A stretch of DNA of 64,000 nucleotides, taken from assembly GCA_026261815.1 (NCBI GenBank), contig JAMPIT010000230.1, positions 10,167,001 to 10,231,000 of the forward strand, given 5' to 3'. Shown in pieces: positions 55,708 through 64,000 of this stretch. Position 1 is the first letter of the stretch, and each line of letters begins with the position of its first letter. The DNA comes from Monarcha castaneiventris obscurior (Eukaryota > Chordata > Aves > Passeriformes > Monarchidae). The translations under genes were made by a program, and so were the position numbers. The notes under the pieces were generated by a model, which had not been told where the DNA came from, did not search any database, and saw only the letters and a program-made list of their open reading frames with translations.

Positions 55708-57063
55708 TCACATCTGTGTAGAATTTAACTCCTCCCAGATGGTAGGGAGTTTTCTCCATGGATAAAGGTCAAAAACCATGCTGTCCAGGGGGGTTTTTCT
55801 CTCCAAAACAGGCAGAGAAATATTCCCTGCACTCTGGGTTCCCACATCTCCCCCTTCTGTTTGAACCGGAAGCACTTCCTTGGCAACTTTATCCGCGGAT
55901 CGTTTAGCACAGTGAAGTATACAAGGTATAAAGACTAAAAGAATGACAATAATAATCAAAACATACAAACCTATCTTCAAAATTTTTCTCCATAAGGGTG
56001 CAAGACTAAACCAATTGAACATATCGTCCAACAAAGACCCGCTTTCTTCTCCAAGCTTAGCTATTCCATCCTGTAACTGCTGTATACTTTCATGGATGGA
56101 TTTTGAATGATCTGACAAATTCATACAACACATACCTTCAAATTCTTCACATCCATGTCCATGCGCTAATAGGAGATAATAAATTGCTGCTCTGTTTTGT
56201 AGGGTCGCTTGTCTCACACTTTGAACATCAGTTAACATATCGCTCAGTGCGAGAGAGACAGCATGAGAGTTCTTACTTAGCCAACAGCCTAACTGATCTA
56301 ATTGTCTTAAGGCTGCTCCTGCAGCTGCACCAGGTAAAAGGAGAGCTGCAGTAAATCTTTGCCCAAAGTTCCAAGCTGAAAATTTGTCATTGCAATCGGG
56401 TGCATATTGATCGATAAATCTCTTTTCCCTACGCTTATGTTGTTTTATCATTTTTGCGTCAGGCATTAGCAAAGAAAGCTTTCCAATGCTACATGGACCG
56501 CCTGTGACGTTTGAGGGAATTGCAGGCCAAATTCTGTTCCCGCAAATAAGAAACATCCCTCGTGGCAACTGTAATGGAGCTTGGTTGGACGGTGTGTACA
56601 ATTCTACTGTTGAGTTACACCAAGATGTTGCATTTCTATATATTTCGTGATCTGGAGTGACATCTGTTACTTTATTTTTCTTTCGTTTTAACCCTGGAGA
56701 ACTAAACATTACACAAGACTTCATCTTTACTGAAGCAAGAATTTCTAGTTCCTGAGGTTCTTGAGGAGCTCTAGGAAGGGATTTGGTCCAAATATCCCAG
56801 CTCTCCTTTGGATTTGAACTGGATCGTGAAAGCTGTTACTGGACATGTTTGGAAGGCTGCCATTTGTCTGCTGGTAAACCAACCAAACATGTTGTAAATG
56901 GTTTCTTTGGCCTTGAATGAGTTAGGCAGATAGTGTCTAGGCCTGATGCATTAGCCAAAGTCTCCCAAACATTCTCCCTTGGCTGTTTCACTGGGAAGGC
57001 TGCATTGCTTAAGGCAATCAGTGAGATGATAAGGCACAAGTGCAATACCTGATTGAACTTCAT
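55708..57063 (-). pseudogene. env: Retroviral env, one internal stop codon
   Basis: I chose ATG 57063-57061 because it has A at -3, begins a hydrophobic signal peptide (residues 1-22), and follows a candidate splice acceptor (CAG at 57101-57099). The frame spans 451 codons to TGA at 55710-55708, broken only by TAA at codon 76 (56838-56836). The surface part is short, about 215 residues including the signal. A furin-type site RREKR (211-215) precedes the transmembrane subunit. That subunit has a Gly/Ala-rich stretch bounded by C224 and C260 (internal fusion peptide, an alpharetrovirus-like trait), a CX6CC motif (C305, C312, C313) that in related Envs links the two subunits covalently, and a membrane anchor at about 364-385. 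The last ~46 residues of the tail are encoded inside the LTR. The canonical splice donor was probably lost with the leader. Confidence 0.92.
55847..55858 (-). other. Polypurine tract
   Basis: The minus strand reads AGAAGGGGGAGA directly before the LTR TG. This is the expected plus-strand primer site for reverse transcription. It lies inside the env reading frame, upstream of the env stop. Confidence 0.92.
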
Positions 57064-57098
57064 GTTTAACAGCTTAACTTCACACAGTAATTGCTGAT

Positions 57099-57112
57099 CT
57101 GCAACACAACTC
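57099..57112 (-). promoter_or_regulatory. Candidate env splice acceptor
   Basis: The minus strand ends in TTGTGTTGCAG just upstream of the env ATG at 57063 and downstream of the pol stop, where the subgenomic env mRNA acceptor should be. The polypyrimidine tract is weak, with G interruptions. An ATG further upstream (57114) would be removed by splicing here, which supports the ATG at 57063. Confidence 0.45.
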
Positions 57113-57238
57113 ATACAACACCTTTACACACAAAATTTTCACCCTTAACTTTCCCACCCTTTTACATCAAACTCAGTTCATAGTTTCTGCACAGAGAGTT
57201 GACTGATGTCTGGCGTCAACAGCAGCGTTGGTACTGAT

Positions 57239-59791
57239 TCACGTCTGCGTGCTTGCTTCTTTATTCTCGGAGTCGATTCCTGCTTGTTTCTGGGCTCGGT
57301 AGGGTTTCACATTTTTTGCTGGAATCCACTTCGGTCCTGCACCTGTTGAGACACAAGCATACCCTTTGCCCCAGGTTATTAGTTGAAATGGACCCTCGAT
57401 CTTTCCAGTCTCTAAATCTTTGATTAAGACTAAAGGGTTTTCTTTCAATTTTGCTTGAGTACTATTTGAAAAATGCCTGATAATTGGTGGAGTAGGTTCT
57501 GCAAAAGAGCTATTCAAGAAATTCAAAACATACAAAGCTTTGTTCAACCGCATCTGAGGTGTAGCTTCTGCCTCCCCCCTTTTCTGCTTATCCAGAAGGG
57601 ATTTCAGGGTATGATGTGTTCTTTCAATAATGGCTTGTCCTGTAGAAGAGTTAGGAATGCCAAATATGTGGCGAATACCCCAATTTTTCAGAAATGTGTC
57701 AAGGGCTCGTCCTCTATAAGTTGGACCATTGTCTGTTTTAATTTCTTGAGGAACACCCAATGAGGCAAATGCTTGCAAAAAATGCCGACATGCATGTTTT
57801 GTCGTTTCTCCTGTATGCAGGGAAGCAAAAACTGCACCTGAAAAGGTGTCTACAGAAACATGAACATTTTTAAATCTCCCAAAAGACGGGTATTTTGTGA
57901 CATCTGTCTGCCACAATTGCAGGCTTTGCAATCCTCGGAGGTTAACTGCTCCTGTGGATACAGGGGGTTGCACAAGCTGACAGTCCGGACAAGCACCTAT
58001 GATGGCTTTCGCTTGATCTTTAGAAATGCGAAATGTCCTCATCAGTGCTTGTGCGTTCTGATGAAAGAATGCATGACTCAATTTTGCTTGTTCAAAAATG
58101 TTTGGCAAAGTGTTTGAAATTACCATGGTCAATTTATCTGCTTGCGCATTTCCTTCTGCCAAAAATCCTGGAAGGGAGGAATGCGCTCTGATGTGAGAGA
58201 CGAAATATTTGTGCTTTCTTTGATCTAATAATTTTTTCATGCACATAAGATAAGAATACAGATTTTCTTGATCAACTTCTCTCAGAAGTGATCCTTCTAT
58301 TCTTTTGACTACATTCGCCACATAAGCAGAATCTGTAATCAAATTGAATGGTTCTTGAAACAAATAAAATGCTCGAACCACCGCTGCCAATTCTACAATT
58401 TGGGGTGAGCCCTGTACTATTTGAATATCTGATTCCCATCGTTTTGTAGTTGCATTCTGCCATGTTATCACCGATCTATGCGTTTTCCCTGAACCATCGG
58501 TGAATAATGTTATTGCATTCAAGGGCACCTCACTTATCATAGGTTTTTCTCTGAAGCTTATTTTTGTTTGCAGCAGTTTATGGCTTGGGAAATGAATTGA
58601 GCAAATACCTGAGTAACCTAACAATGCAATCTGCAAATCATCTGATTTTTGCATAGCCCAATCGAAATATGTCTTTTTCAAAGGCAGATAAATTGTCATA
58701 AAATCTTTGCCTGCCATTGTCAGCAGCCTTGTCCTAGCTTTGATTATAATTTGAGCTGTCATTTCTAAAGTGGTGAAAATTGTTTTAGGGGATCTGTAAG
58801 GTAAAAAAATCCACTCTAATATTAACAAATGATCTTGTTGAGACGAGTCCCATTGAAATATGAGACCATACAATTGCATGTTTTCTCCTAACACTGCAAG
58901 GAAAAATGGTTGGCTCATTTCAAAGCGATGTGCTTGTCTTTGTTGAAGAGCTTCAGTAACTTTTTCAAGAGCTTCTCGAGCTTCTGATGAGAGAGTTCTG
59001 GGCGAAGTGATATTAGAGTCTCCCCTTAAGAGATTGAAAAGTGGTGCAAGTTCATTATTTGTGATTCCCAAAATTGGCCTAATCCAATTGATCTCTCCCA
59101 AAAGCTGTTGTAGATCTTGCAGATTTTTGACTTGAGTTCGAACTTCTATTTTCTGCGGTGTTATTGTTTGCTCTGTGAGTCTCCATCCCAAATATTTCCA
59201 TGGTGAAGTCTCTTGGATTTTTGAAGTGGAAACTTCTAGTCCAGCTTTCTGAACTTCTGTGATCACGCTGTCACGGGTCTCTTGCAGCTCTTGATGTGTT
59301 GACGCGGCAATGAGTAGATCATCCATATAATGAATGATCATCGCCTGTGGGTGTTTCTTTCGTGCCGGAGATAAGGCTCGTGCCACAAACCATTGACAAA
59401 TGGTTGGAGAATTTTTAAGACCTTGTGGAAGGACAACCCAGTGGTATCTTTGCAGAGGCTCCTTCCTGTTGATGCTTGGGACGGAAAATGCAAATCGAGG
59501 AGCATCCTCTGGATGAAGTGGGATGTTGAAGAAACAGTCTTTGAGATCGATGATCACAAGTGGCCAGTCTCTCGGGATCATCGAGAGAGATGGAAGACCA
59601 AGTTGTAACGGTCCCATTTCCTCAATGACTTCATTGATTTTTCTGAGATCATGAAGCAATCTCCATGAACTGGAGGTTTTCTTGCGAATTACGAATATCG
59701 GAGAATTCCAGGGACTAGTGGTTGGTTTTATGTGGCCTTTCTGCAATTGTTCTTCTACTAAACTCTTGAGGGCACTCAGCTTCTTTTCCTC
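57239..59791 (-). CDS. pol: Retroviral pol, 5'-truncated: reverse transcriptase, RNase H, integrase
   Basis: The frame is open for about 850 codons to TGA at 57241-57239. Residue numbers here count from the TTG codon at 59746; 15 more pol-like codons precede it. Reverse transcriptase comes first, with a catalytic Asp at 67, LPQG at 106-109 and YMDD at 140-143. RNase H follows with acidic residues D417 (TDGSG), E452, D472 (TDSAY) and probably D537. Integrase has a zinc finger (H558, H562, C586, C589), a D615/D672/E708 core with 35 residues between the last two, and a tryptophan-rich C-terminal domain near 785-816. All catalytic residues I can place are present, with no stop or frameshift. What is missing is gag, protease and the first RT residues. 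There is no in-frame gag start, so normal Gag-Pro-Pol frameshift expression is impossible. Confidence 0.95.
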   Translation of the reverse strand, partial: EEKKLSALKSLVEEQLQKGHIKPTTSPWNSPIFVIRKKTSSSWRLLHDLRKINEVIEEMGPLQLGLPSLSMIPRDWPLVIIDLKDCFFNIPLHPEDAPRFAFSVPSINRKEPLQRYHWVVLPQGLKNSPTICQWFVARALSPARKKHPQAMIIHYMDDLLIAASTHQELQETRDSVITEVQKAGLEVSTSKIQETSPWKYLGWRLTEQTITPQKIEVRTQVKNLQDLQQLLGEINWIRPILGITNNELAPLFNLLRGDSNITSPRTLSSEAREALEKVTEALQQRQAHRFEMSQPFFLAVLGENMQLYGLIFQWDSSQQDHLLILEWIFLPYRSPKTIFTTLEMTAQIIIKARTRLLTMAGKDFMTIYLPLKKTYFDWAMQKSDDLQIALLGYSGICSIHFPSHKLLQTKISFREKPMISEVPLNAITLFTDGSGKTHRSVITWQNATTKRWESDIQIVQGSPQIVELAAVVRAFYLFQEPFNLITDSAYVANVVKRIEGSLLREVDQENLYSYLMCMKKLLDQRKHKYFVSHIRAHSSLPGFLAEGNAQADKLTMVISNTLPNIFEQAKLSHAFFHQNAQALMRTFRISKDQAKAIIGACPDCQLVQPPVSTGAVNLRGLQSLQLWQTDVTKYPSFGRFKNVHVSVDTFSGAVFASLHTGETTKHACRHFLQAFASLGVPQEIKTDNGPTYRGRALDTFLKNWGIRHIFGIPNSSTGQAIIERTHHTLKSLLDKQKRGEAEATPQMRLNKALYVLNFLNSSFAEPTPPIIRHFSNSTQAKLKENPLVLIKDLETGKIEGPFQLITWGKGYACVSTGAGPKWIPAKNVKPYRAQKQAGIDSENKEASTQT

Positions 59792-59804
59792 ACACGGGGC
59801 ACCA
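59787..59804 (-). other. Primer-binding site, elongator tRNA-Met type
   Basis: Three bases after the 5' LTR end, the minus strand reads TGGTGCCCCGTGTGAGGA. TGG is the obligatory complement of the tRNA CCA end. All 18 bases match, as I recall it, the 3' end of vertebrate elongator tRNA-Met (CAU). The fit to tRNA-Trp (alpharetroviruses) or tRNA-Lys (most betaretroviruses) is poorer. The tRNA match is from memory and was not searched. The site is full length although the sequence after it is already pol. Confidence 0.85.
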
Positions 59805-59807
59805 ATC

Positions 59808-60474
59808 TGACACTGCTAGTGCCATAAATCAGCCTCTCTTGCTGGGAGAGGCCCTTTAAAGTTCTTAAAGTCCTTGCAAGGAGCTTGATAGACGGACGAG
59901 GCAAACTCGCAGTAACTGCTTCTTCGATAGTTGTTTATTCTAGTGTTATCAGCTTAGAAAGACACAGTAGAACAGAACACTACAAGAGAAAGCGAGAAAA
60001 TGGCGAGAGAAAGGGCTGCTTATCAAGATTCCAAGGCCTTTTTATAGGTAAATTATCCAATTAAAAATTGAAACGACAGATATTTTTACTTTTCATCCAA
60101 TGCTCAGTAAATCACTCCGACACGCAGGCCGGAACTGCGGCATTTTTCATCCAATCATCCTAAAGTACTTTTACTGCAGAATATGGAGGACTAGAAGAAG
60201 AGAAAAAGAAATATAAACTACAAGGGTTCCTCCATTTTGGAACTTTTACTATTTATTTATTTACTACATTAACAAACCTAAAACTTCTAAATTCTTCACC
60301 CTGTGACATCCTTACATCATATTCTATCACTTAGTTCACATCTGTGTAGATTTTAACTCCTCCCAGATGGTAGGGAGTTTTCTCCATGGATAAAGGTCAA
60401 AAACCATGCTGTCCAGGGGGGTTTTTCTCTCCAAAACAGGCAGAGAAATATTCCCTGCACTCTGGGTTCCCACA
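59808..60474 (-). repeat. 5' LTR of the provirus
   Basis: This 667-bp copy is the upstream LTR because the PBS and pol lie to its left on the minus strand. On the minus strand it starts TGTGGG and ends TGTCA. A TATA-like box (TATAAAAA, 60046-60039) and a polyadenylation signal (AATAAA, 59939-59934) mark the U3/R/U5 order. It matches the 3' LTR throughout, with 9 substitutions, one extra 12-bp block near 60003-60015 and one extra A near 60063. Its U3 start also contains a copy of the env tail coding sequence, because env runs into the LTR in this family. Confidence 0.95.
60039..60046 (-). promoter_or_regulatory. TATA-like box in 5' LTR
   Basis: TATAAAAA on the minus strand. In this upstream LTR it is the copy that would drive a genomic transcript. 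Confidence 0.7.
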
Positions 60475-60480
60475 TTTCCC
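60475..60480. repeat. Target-site duplication, right copy (TTTCCC)
   Basis: TTTCCC directly follows the 5' LTR end at 60474 and matches 55187-55192 exactly. The inferred empty site is a pyrimidine-rich stretch. Confidence 0.93.
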
Positions 60481-63400
60481 CAGACTGATTTAAAGAAGTA
60501 TATTTTGGTTATTGTTTTGGGTCAAGCAAGGGAGGTAATAGAAGGGAAGGGCTCAGCTCTAATCATGACAGGAACTTACTAAAGAAATGCTGTATTGGTC
60601 CAGGGTAACCAAAAAGGTTACTCTACTTTTGAAAATTAGACTGTCTTATGAGGTAAGTTTTCCTTTCCCCTTTTGATGGGGGAAAAACATAATAATTTAA
60701 AATAAATAATATATGAGCTATCAGAATGCTTCCATATAGTTACAATCTTGCTACTTAACATGAAAACTGAAAGGATTCCTACAGTTAAATTACTGTGTGG
60801 TCAAAAACTAAGTTTAGGGCTGACTCTCAAATATGATGACCCAGCTGAATGGCTCAGTAACAATGACGTTGGGCCTCCAAGTGGCAGATGAGGCTTTTGT
60901 TTTATTTGTTTGACAGTAAATATCTGGGCTGTTGCTTAGCAGCCACAGAGACCGAGGCATTTCCAGACAAAATAAACTACACTACAGCAGGTAAACCTTT
61001 CACAGCAATTACCAAATGGAAATGAGATCTGAACTGATCACTGCAAAGCAACCCAACTACTTTGTTTCCTGCAGATGTTTTAAGCACAGGAACGGCAATT
61101 TGGGATTTCTCAATGCCAGTGTGAGAAGGCTTCATACACTAAAAAAAAAAATACACTGATTTTGAAAAATGGTATACTGAGAGTCCTAGAAGCAGAGACC
61201 AAAGTTTTCAAACTTCTGTCAGCTGTTAAATCCATATTTAAATAACACGTTAAATAACTAGATTTTCTCTCAGAGACAATGAACTCTTAAAACTGTTGGT
61301 TCCAGGGAATTTTCATGTGTCCTAGGAGCATTGCACTCATCCAGAACTGAAATACAAATAACAGAGCACCAGACTGAAAAGCTTTTGTGGATGTTTTAAC
61401 CTGATATTAATTCTGATAAGCCTTATTTCTACATTCTACAAAAGCATCCCCACATCCTGAGTTCTCCAGCCAAAACTTGTACATGCCACCTACCCCTGCG
61501 TGCTTCATTTCCACACAAAGTCTTCAGCTTTCACAGGACTCACCTCCTATACCAAAAAAAAAAGGAAATGCCAAAGCTACTCTTGCATATCACAGCTGTA
61601 CAGCTCTAAGGCAGGTATTTCACTGAGAAAGCAGCACTTGGCCTCAGTGAGCAAACAGAAAGGGCCAAATTCTGCTCTCGTTACCCTGGGGCATTCCACC
61701 ACAAGGAGGAATCTGCATGTGAATAACCCTAGAGAAGAAATGTGTTTCCAGACACTTGAGCTTAAAGACTAAAAAAATGCTATTGTGAATTCTGTCATCT
61801 TATATTTTCATTGACGGGTTTTTGGGGGTGGGTTTTGTTGTGGGATGTTTTTTTTTACTCTCAGAGTTGATCCACGGGGCATTGTTATTATGTTGCTGTC
61901 TCACCTTTCAGTTGACAGACAGACTTCCTGCTGGAGAGACATTATTATTTAACCGGATCCACTCATCCTGCCACTGATTTGTTTTACTTTTGTTGCTGGC
62001 AAAGAACAGCAAATCTAGGTAATGTTTCTTTTCTCATTTGGGCAAGTCCTTCAGAACACTTTAGTAAATTAACCCTATGTAGTGCACTTAGTAAACACAG
62101 GATCTCCTGAAAGGATTTATAAAACTAAATTACTTTAGAATTTCCAGACAATCTTTGTTTTTCTTTCGTTTTGTCTGACACAAGCTTAAGAAAAGACTCA
62201 GGAAGCAAATGTCAATGTTTAAGTCCTCAGCAAATAGAAATTCTAAGCACAGCATGAGAGAATCAAAGCAAAAAAGGAGAGGTTTTAATAAACAATACAC
62301 ATGAAGACATGCCAACTCCATTTCTGAAGTATTATCAATGAATCTGCAATAGTCTCTTTTAATTACATTAATCTTTTCTAGCTAAGGTTACCCTTCAGAC
62401 ACTGTAATCCCTCTGGAAATCCACATCTTCAATTTGACCACAATCAAATTTTCATTCATTAAGTTTAAGATGCATGTACTTAAATTTGTGCATAAATATT
62501 TATGATACATCCTGTATACCACTGCTCAAAGAGAAGTAGTAGGCTTCCTAAAAACATTACTGAGTAAAAGTTGTTCATCTCATTAACATCAGGCCAGACA
62601 ATTTTAATAGTCTTTTATATTCATCTACAAATCTATTAAGAAAACATATTTAGCATAGCTGTGTTCAACGGAATATTCTCCCTCCCAAATTGTCAGAGTT
62701 TAGAAACTTCTATCAGGTGTTAAAAAGGCTTTAAAATATTACGTTTTAGATGCCATTCATAAAAATTTCCTCAAGGATCCAATTCCAACTTACATAGTAG
62801 ATAAGGAAAATTATAGAGTTAACATAAGCAAGCCTTGGTCTGAACTGTAGAGTGACAGGTACTCACCATTAATTTCATATATATTTTCCTCTTTCTAACT
62901 AGACAATTAGGAATATAGTTTGGTCAGGAGTGCCTGCGGACTAAAGGTTTCTCTTACTACTCACCTTCTTGTTTCTTTACTCCCCAAATGCTCCAAGAAT
63001 CACCAAGACACCTTCCAAAGTCTTCATTAATGCAGATTAAAAGAAAAAAAAAGGACAAGGATTTTTGCCCAAATGCAGAACATTGCAATGAGTAACTATT
63101 AGACACATGAGCCTAGAGAAGAATCTAGAGATTCAAAGGCTTAAGGACTTGCTCTGTATGGGAAAAATTAGATGCCTCTGGGGGTTAGAAGTTAGGCAAG
63201 GTTATTTCCAGCCTCCCCAGGTAGCATTTAAAAACATAAAGTGGGGACAGAGGAGGATCACAGACATATGTGTAACCTACTTGCAGTCTGAAAATAAACA
63301 AAGCAGCTTTCAAAACCTAGTACCAGCACCAAGAACAGTTCGGCTCCAGAGCACAAAACTCTGCAAGCTAATTTTGAAGGGGACAACATTAACCTGTGCA

Positions 63401-64000
63401 GAGCTCTAAACTGGATTAAACCTTGCACAGAAATTAGCTCAGTTAAAACCAGTTTAAATACCTGAACTCTCACTCTCCTATAGTCACCCTCCTGGGGAAT
63501 ACCCTAGGAGCTGTACCCAGCAGAGGCAGCAGCAAGCTACTGGGTAGCTGCAAAATGGAGAGAGCATTTCTCAAGCAGGGTTAGTGTGTTCATGTCAAAG
63601 CAGCATTAACAAAAACCATCAACAGCACAGAAAGCAAAGTGAAGTGCAAGCAGATGGGAGCAAGTACTGCAGACGGCCTGTATGACCATCCTGCCCTGGA
63701 GGAGCCACACAGGGGCAGACAGCTGGGTCTGACTAGGAAAAAAGGGTTTGTAGTAACTTTTGAGAGCAGCTAGGCAGTGTTGCCCCTGTGTCAGCTTCTT
63801 GAAAGTGAAGATCTTTAATATACTGACCAAATGTGCAAACAAAAACATTAAAAATAGTCCCTCTGAAGTCCCTTGTCATTAGCTTCCTGTGCTCCCTGTA
63901 CATACCTGCCTAGATCTCTGGGGTTCAGCAAACTCCTCCCCCTTCCAAACTATTGCAAATCCTCTTTCAGCTGAGCTGACCTTATTTGCAGTGACCAACC
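60481..64000. other. Anonymous DNA right of the provirus
   Basis: No gene supported; open frames are 100 codons or fewer and featureless. One possible repeat relic at 61661-61705. Confidence 0.6.
61661..61705. repeat. Possible ancient amniote repeat relic
   Basis: GGGCCAAATTCTGCTCTCGT followed by TACCCTGGGGCATTCCA resembles the opposite orientation of the relic type at 26736. Short and weak. Confidence 0.3.

Larger units (their letters stand above)
55193..55846 (-). repeat. 3' LTR of the provirus
   Basis: This 654-bp copy follows the polypurine tract. The minus strand reads TGTGGG at 55846 and ends CAGTGTCA at 55193. The TATA-like box is at 55419-55412 and AATAAA at 55324-55319, so R is inferred to start about 30 bases after the TATA box and to end shortly after the AATAAA. 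The first 136 bases (55846-55711) encode the last part of env, followed by the env stop at 55710-55708. A 12-base motif occurs twice in U3 (55462-55473 and 55516-55527). Confidence 0.95.
55193..60474 (-). mobile_element. Gag/pro-deleted class II-like endogenous retrovirus (provirus)
   Basis: A 5.3-kb provirus on the minus strand: LTR, tRNA-Met primer-binding site, pol, env, polypurine tract, LTR. Both ends carry TG...CA LTR termini, and TTTCCC is repeated directly outside each end. Reverse transcriptase, RNase H, integrase and Env are recognisable from their motifs. Leader, gag and protease are absent: pol sequence begins at the end of the PBS. The 6-bp target duplication, the LPQG/YMDD-type RT and the integrase C-terminus fit class II (alpha-/beta-like) retroviruses, and the Env has an alpharetrovirus-like internal fusion peptide. 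The element is defective because it lacks gag and protease, pol has no start, and env has a stop. Age is inferred to be young from LTR similarity (about 1.4% substitutions by eye). Family name is not assigned; a repeat-library search would settle it. Confidence 0.96.

Noticed and set aside
57473..58117. Plus-strand open frames within the provirus
   Set aside because: They are antisense shadows of the pol frame; the minus strand carries integrase and RNase H motifs.
59808..60474. Tandem provirus reading: env tail plus 3' LTR of a second element upstream
   Set aside because: The right-hand env-tail copy is simply U3. The PPT directly precedes the LTR TG at 55846, and TTTCCC flanks 55193 and 60474, so one provirus explains everything.
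1..64000. CRISPR arrays, tRNA or rRNA genes, bacterial-type operons
   Set aside because: No regularly spaced repeats, no cloverleaf-type gene and no rRNA-like sequence were seen; the window is vertebrate DNA.

Overview
This window reads as bird nuclear DNA that is AT-rich, gene-poor and intergenic or intronic. The bird assignment rests on several CR1 LINE 3' ends, some with the ATTCTATGA-type tail (for example near 5710-5735 and 39170-39184), on a solo LTR that looks like a very common avian ERVL-type LTR (9323-9875), and on an endogenous retrovirus with alpharetrovirus-like Env features. I could not support any host protein-coding exon or host RNA gene. The short open frames scattered through the window have no recognisable domain, are too short, or lie inside repeats.

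Layout: 1-9322 is anonymous sequence with one CR1 tail (5581-5735). 9323-9875 is the solo LTR. 9876-44598 is mostly anonymous DNA with CR1 pieces at 12195-12365, 14614-14716, 22290-23110 and 39070-39184, a few microsatellites and a perfect 27-bp tandem duplication (18550-18603). 44599-45475 is a longer reverse-strand CR1 piece carrying a perfect 77-bp tandem duplication. 45476-55186 is anonymous. 55193-60474 is a minus-strand endogenous retrovirus (ERV). 60481-64000 is anonymous.

The ERV is the centre of interest. Read on the minus strand it runs 5' LTR (60474-59808), a 3-base spacer, an 18-nt primer-binding site (59804-59787) that fits elongator tRNA-Met, a pol frame open from inside the PBS to 57239, env (57063-55708, one internal stop), a polypurine tract (55858-55847), and 3' LTR (55846-55193). 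A perfect 6-bp target-site duplication TTTCCC flanks it. The leader, gag, protease and the first part of reverse transcriptase are missing, and the break falls at the end of the PBS. That position suggests a mis-primed plus-strand transfer during reverse transcription. By eye the two LTRs differ by 9 substitutions and 2 indels, so the insertion is fairly young. The last ~46 codons of env lie inside the LTR.

With no gag and no protease the copy is defective and could only have moved with help from a relative. No operon-like or pathway relationship exists among the other features.
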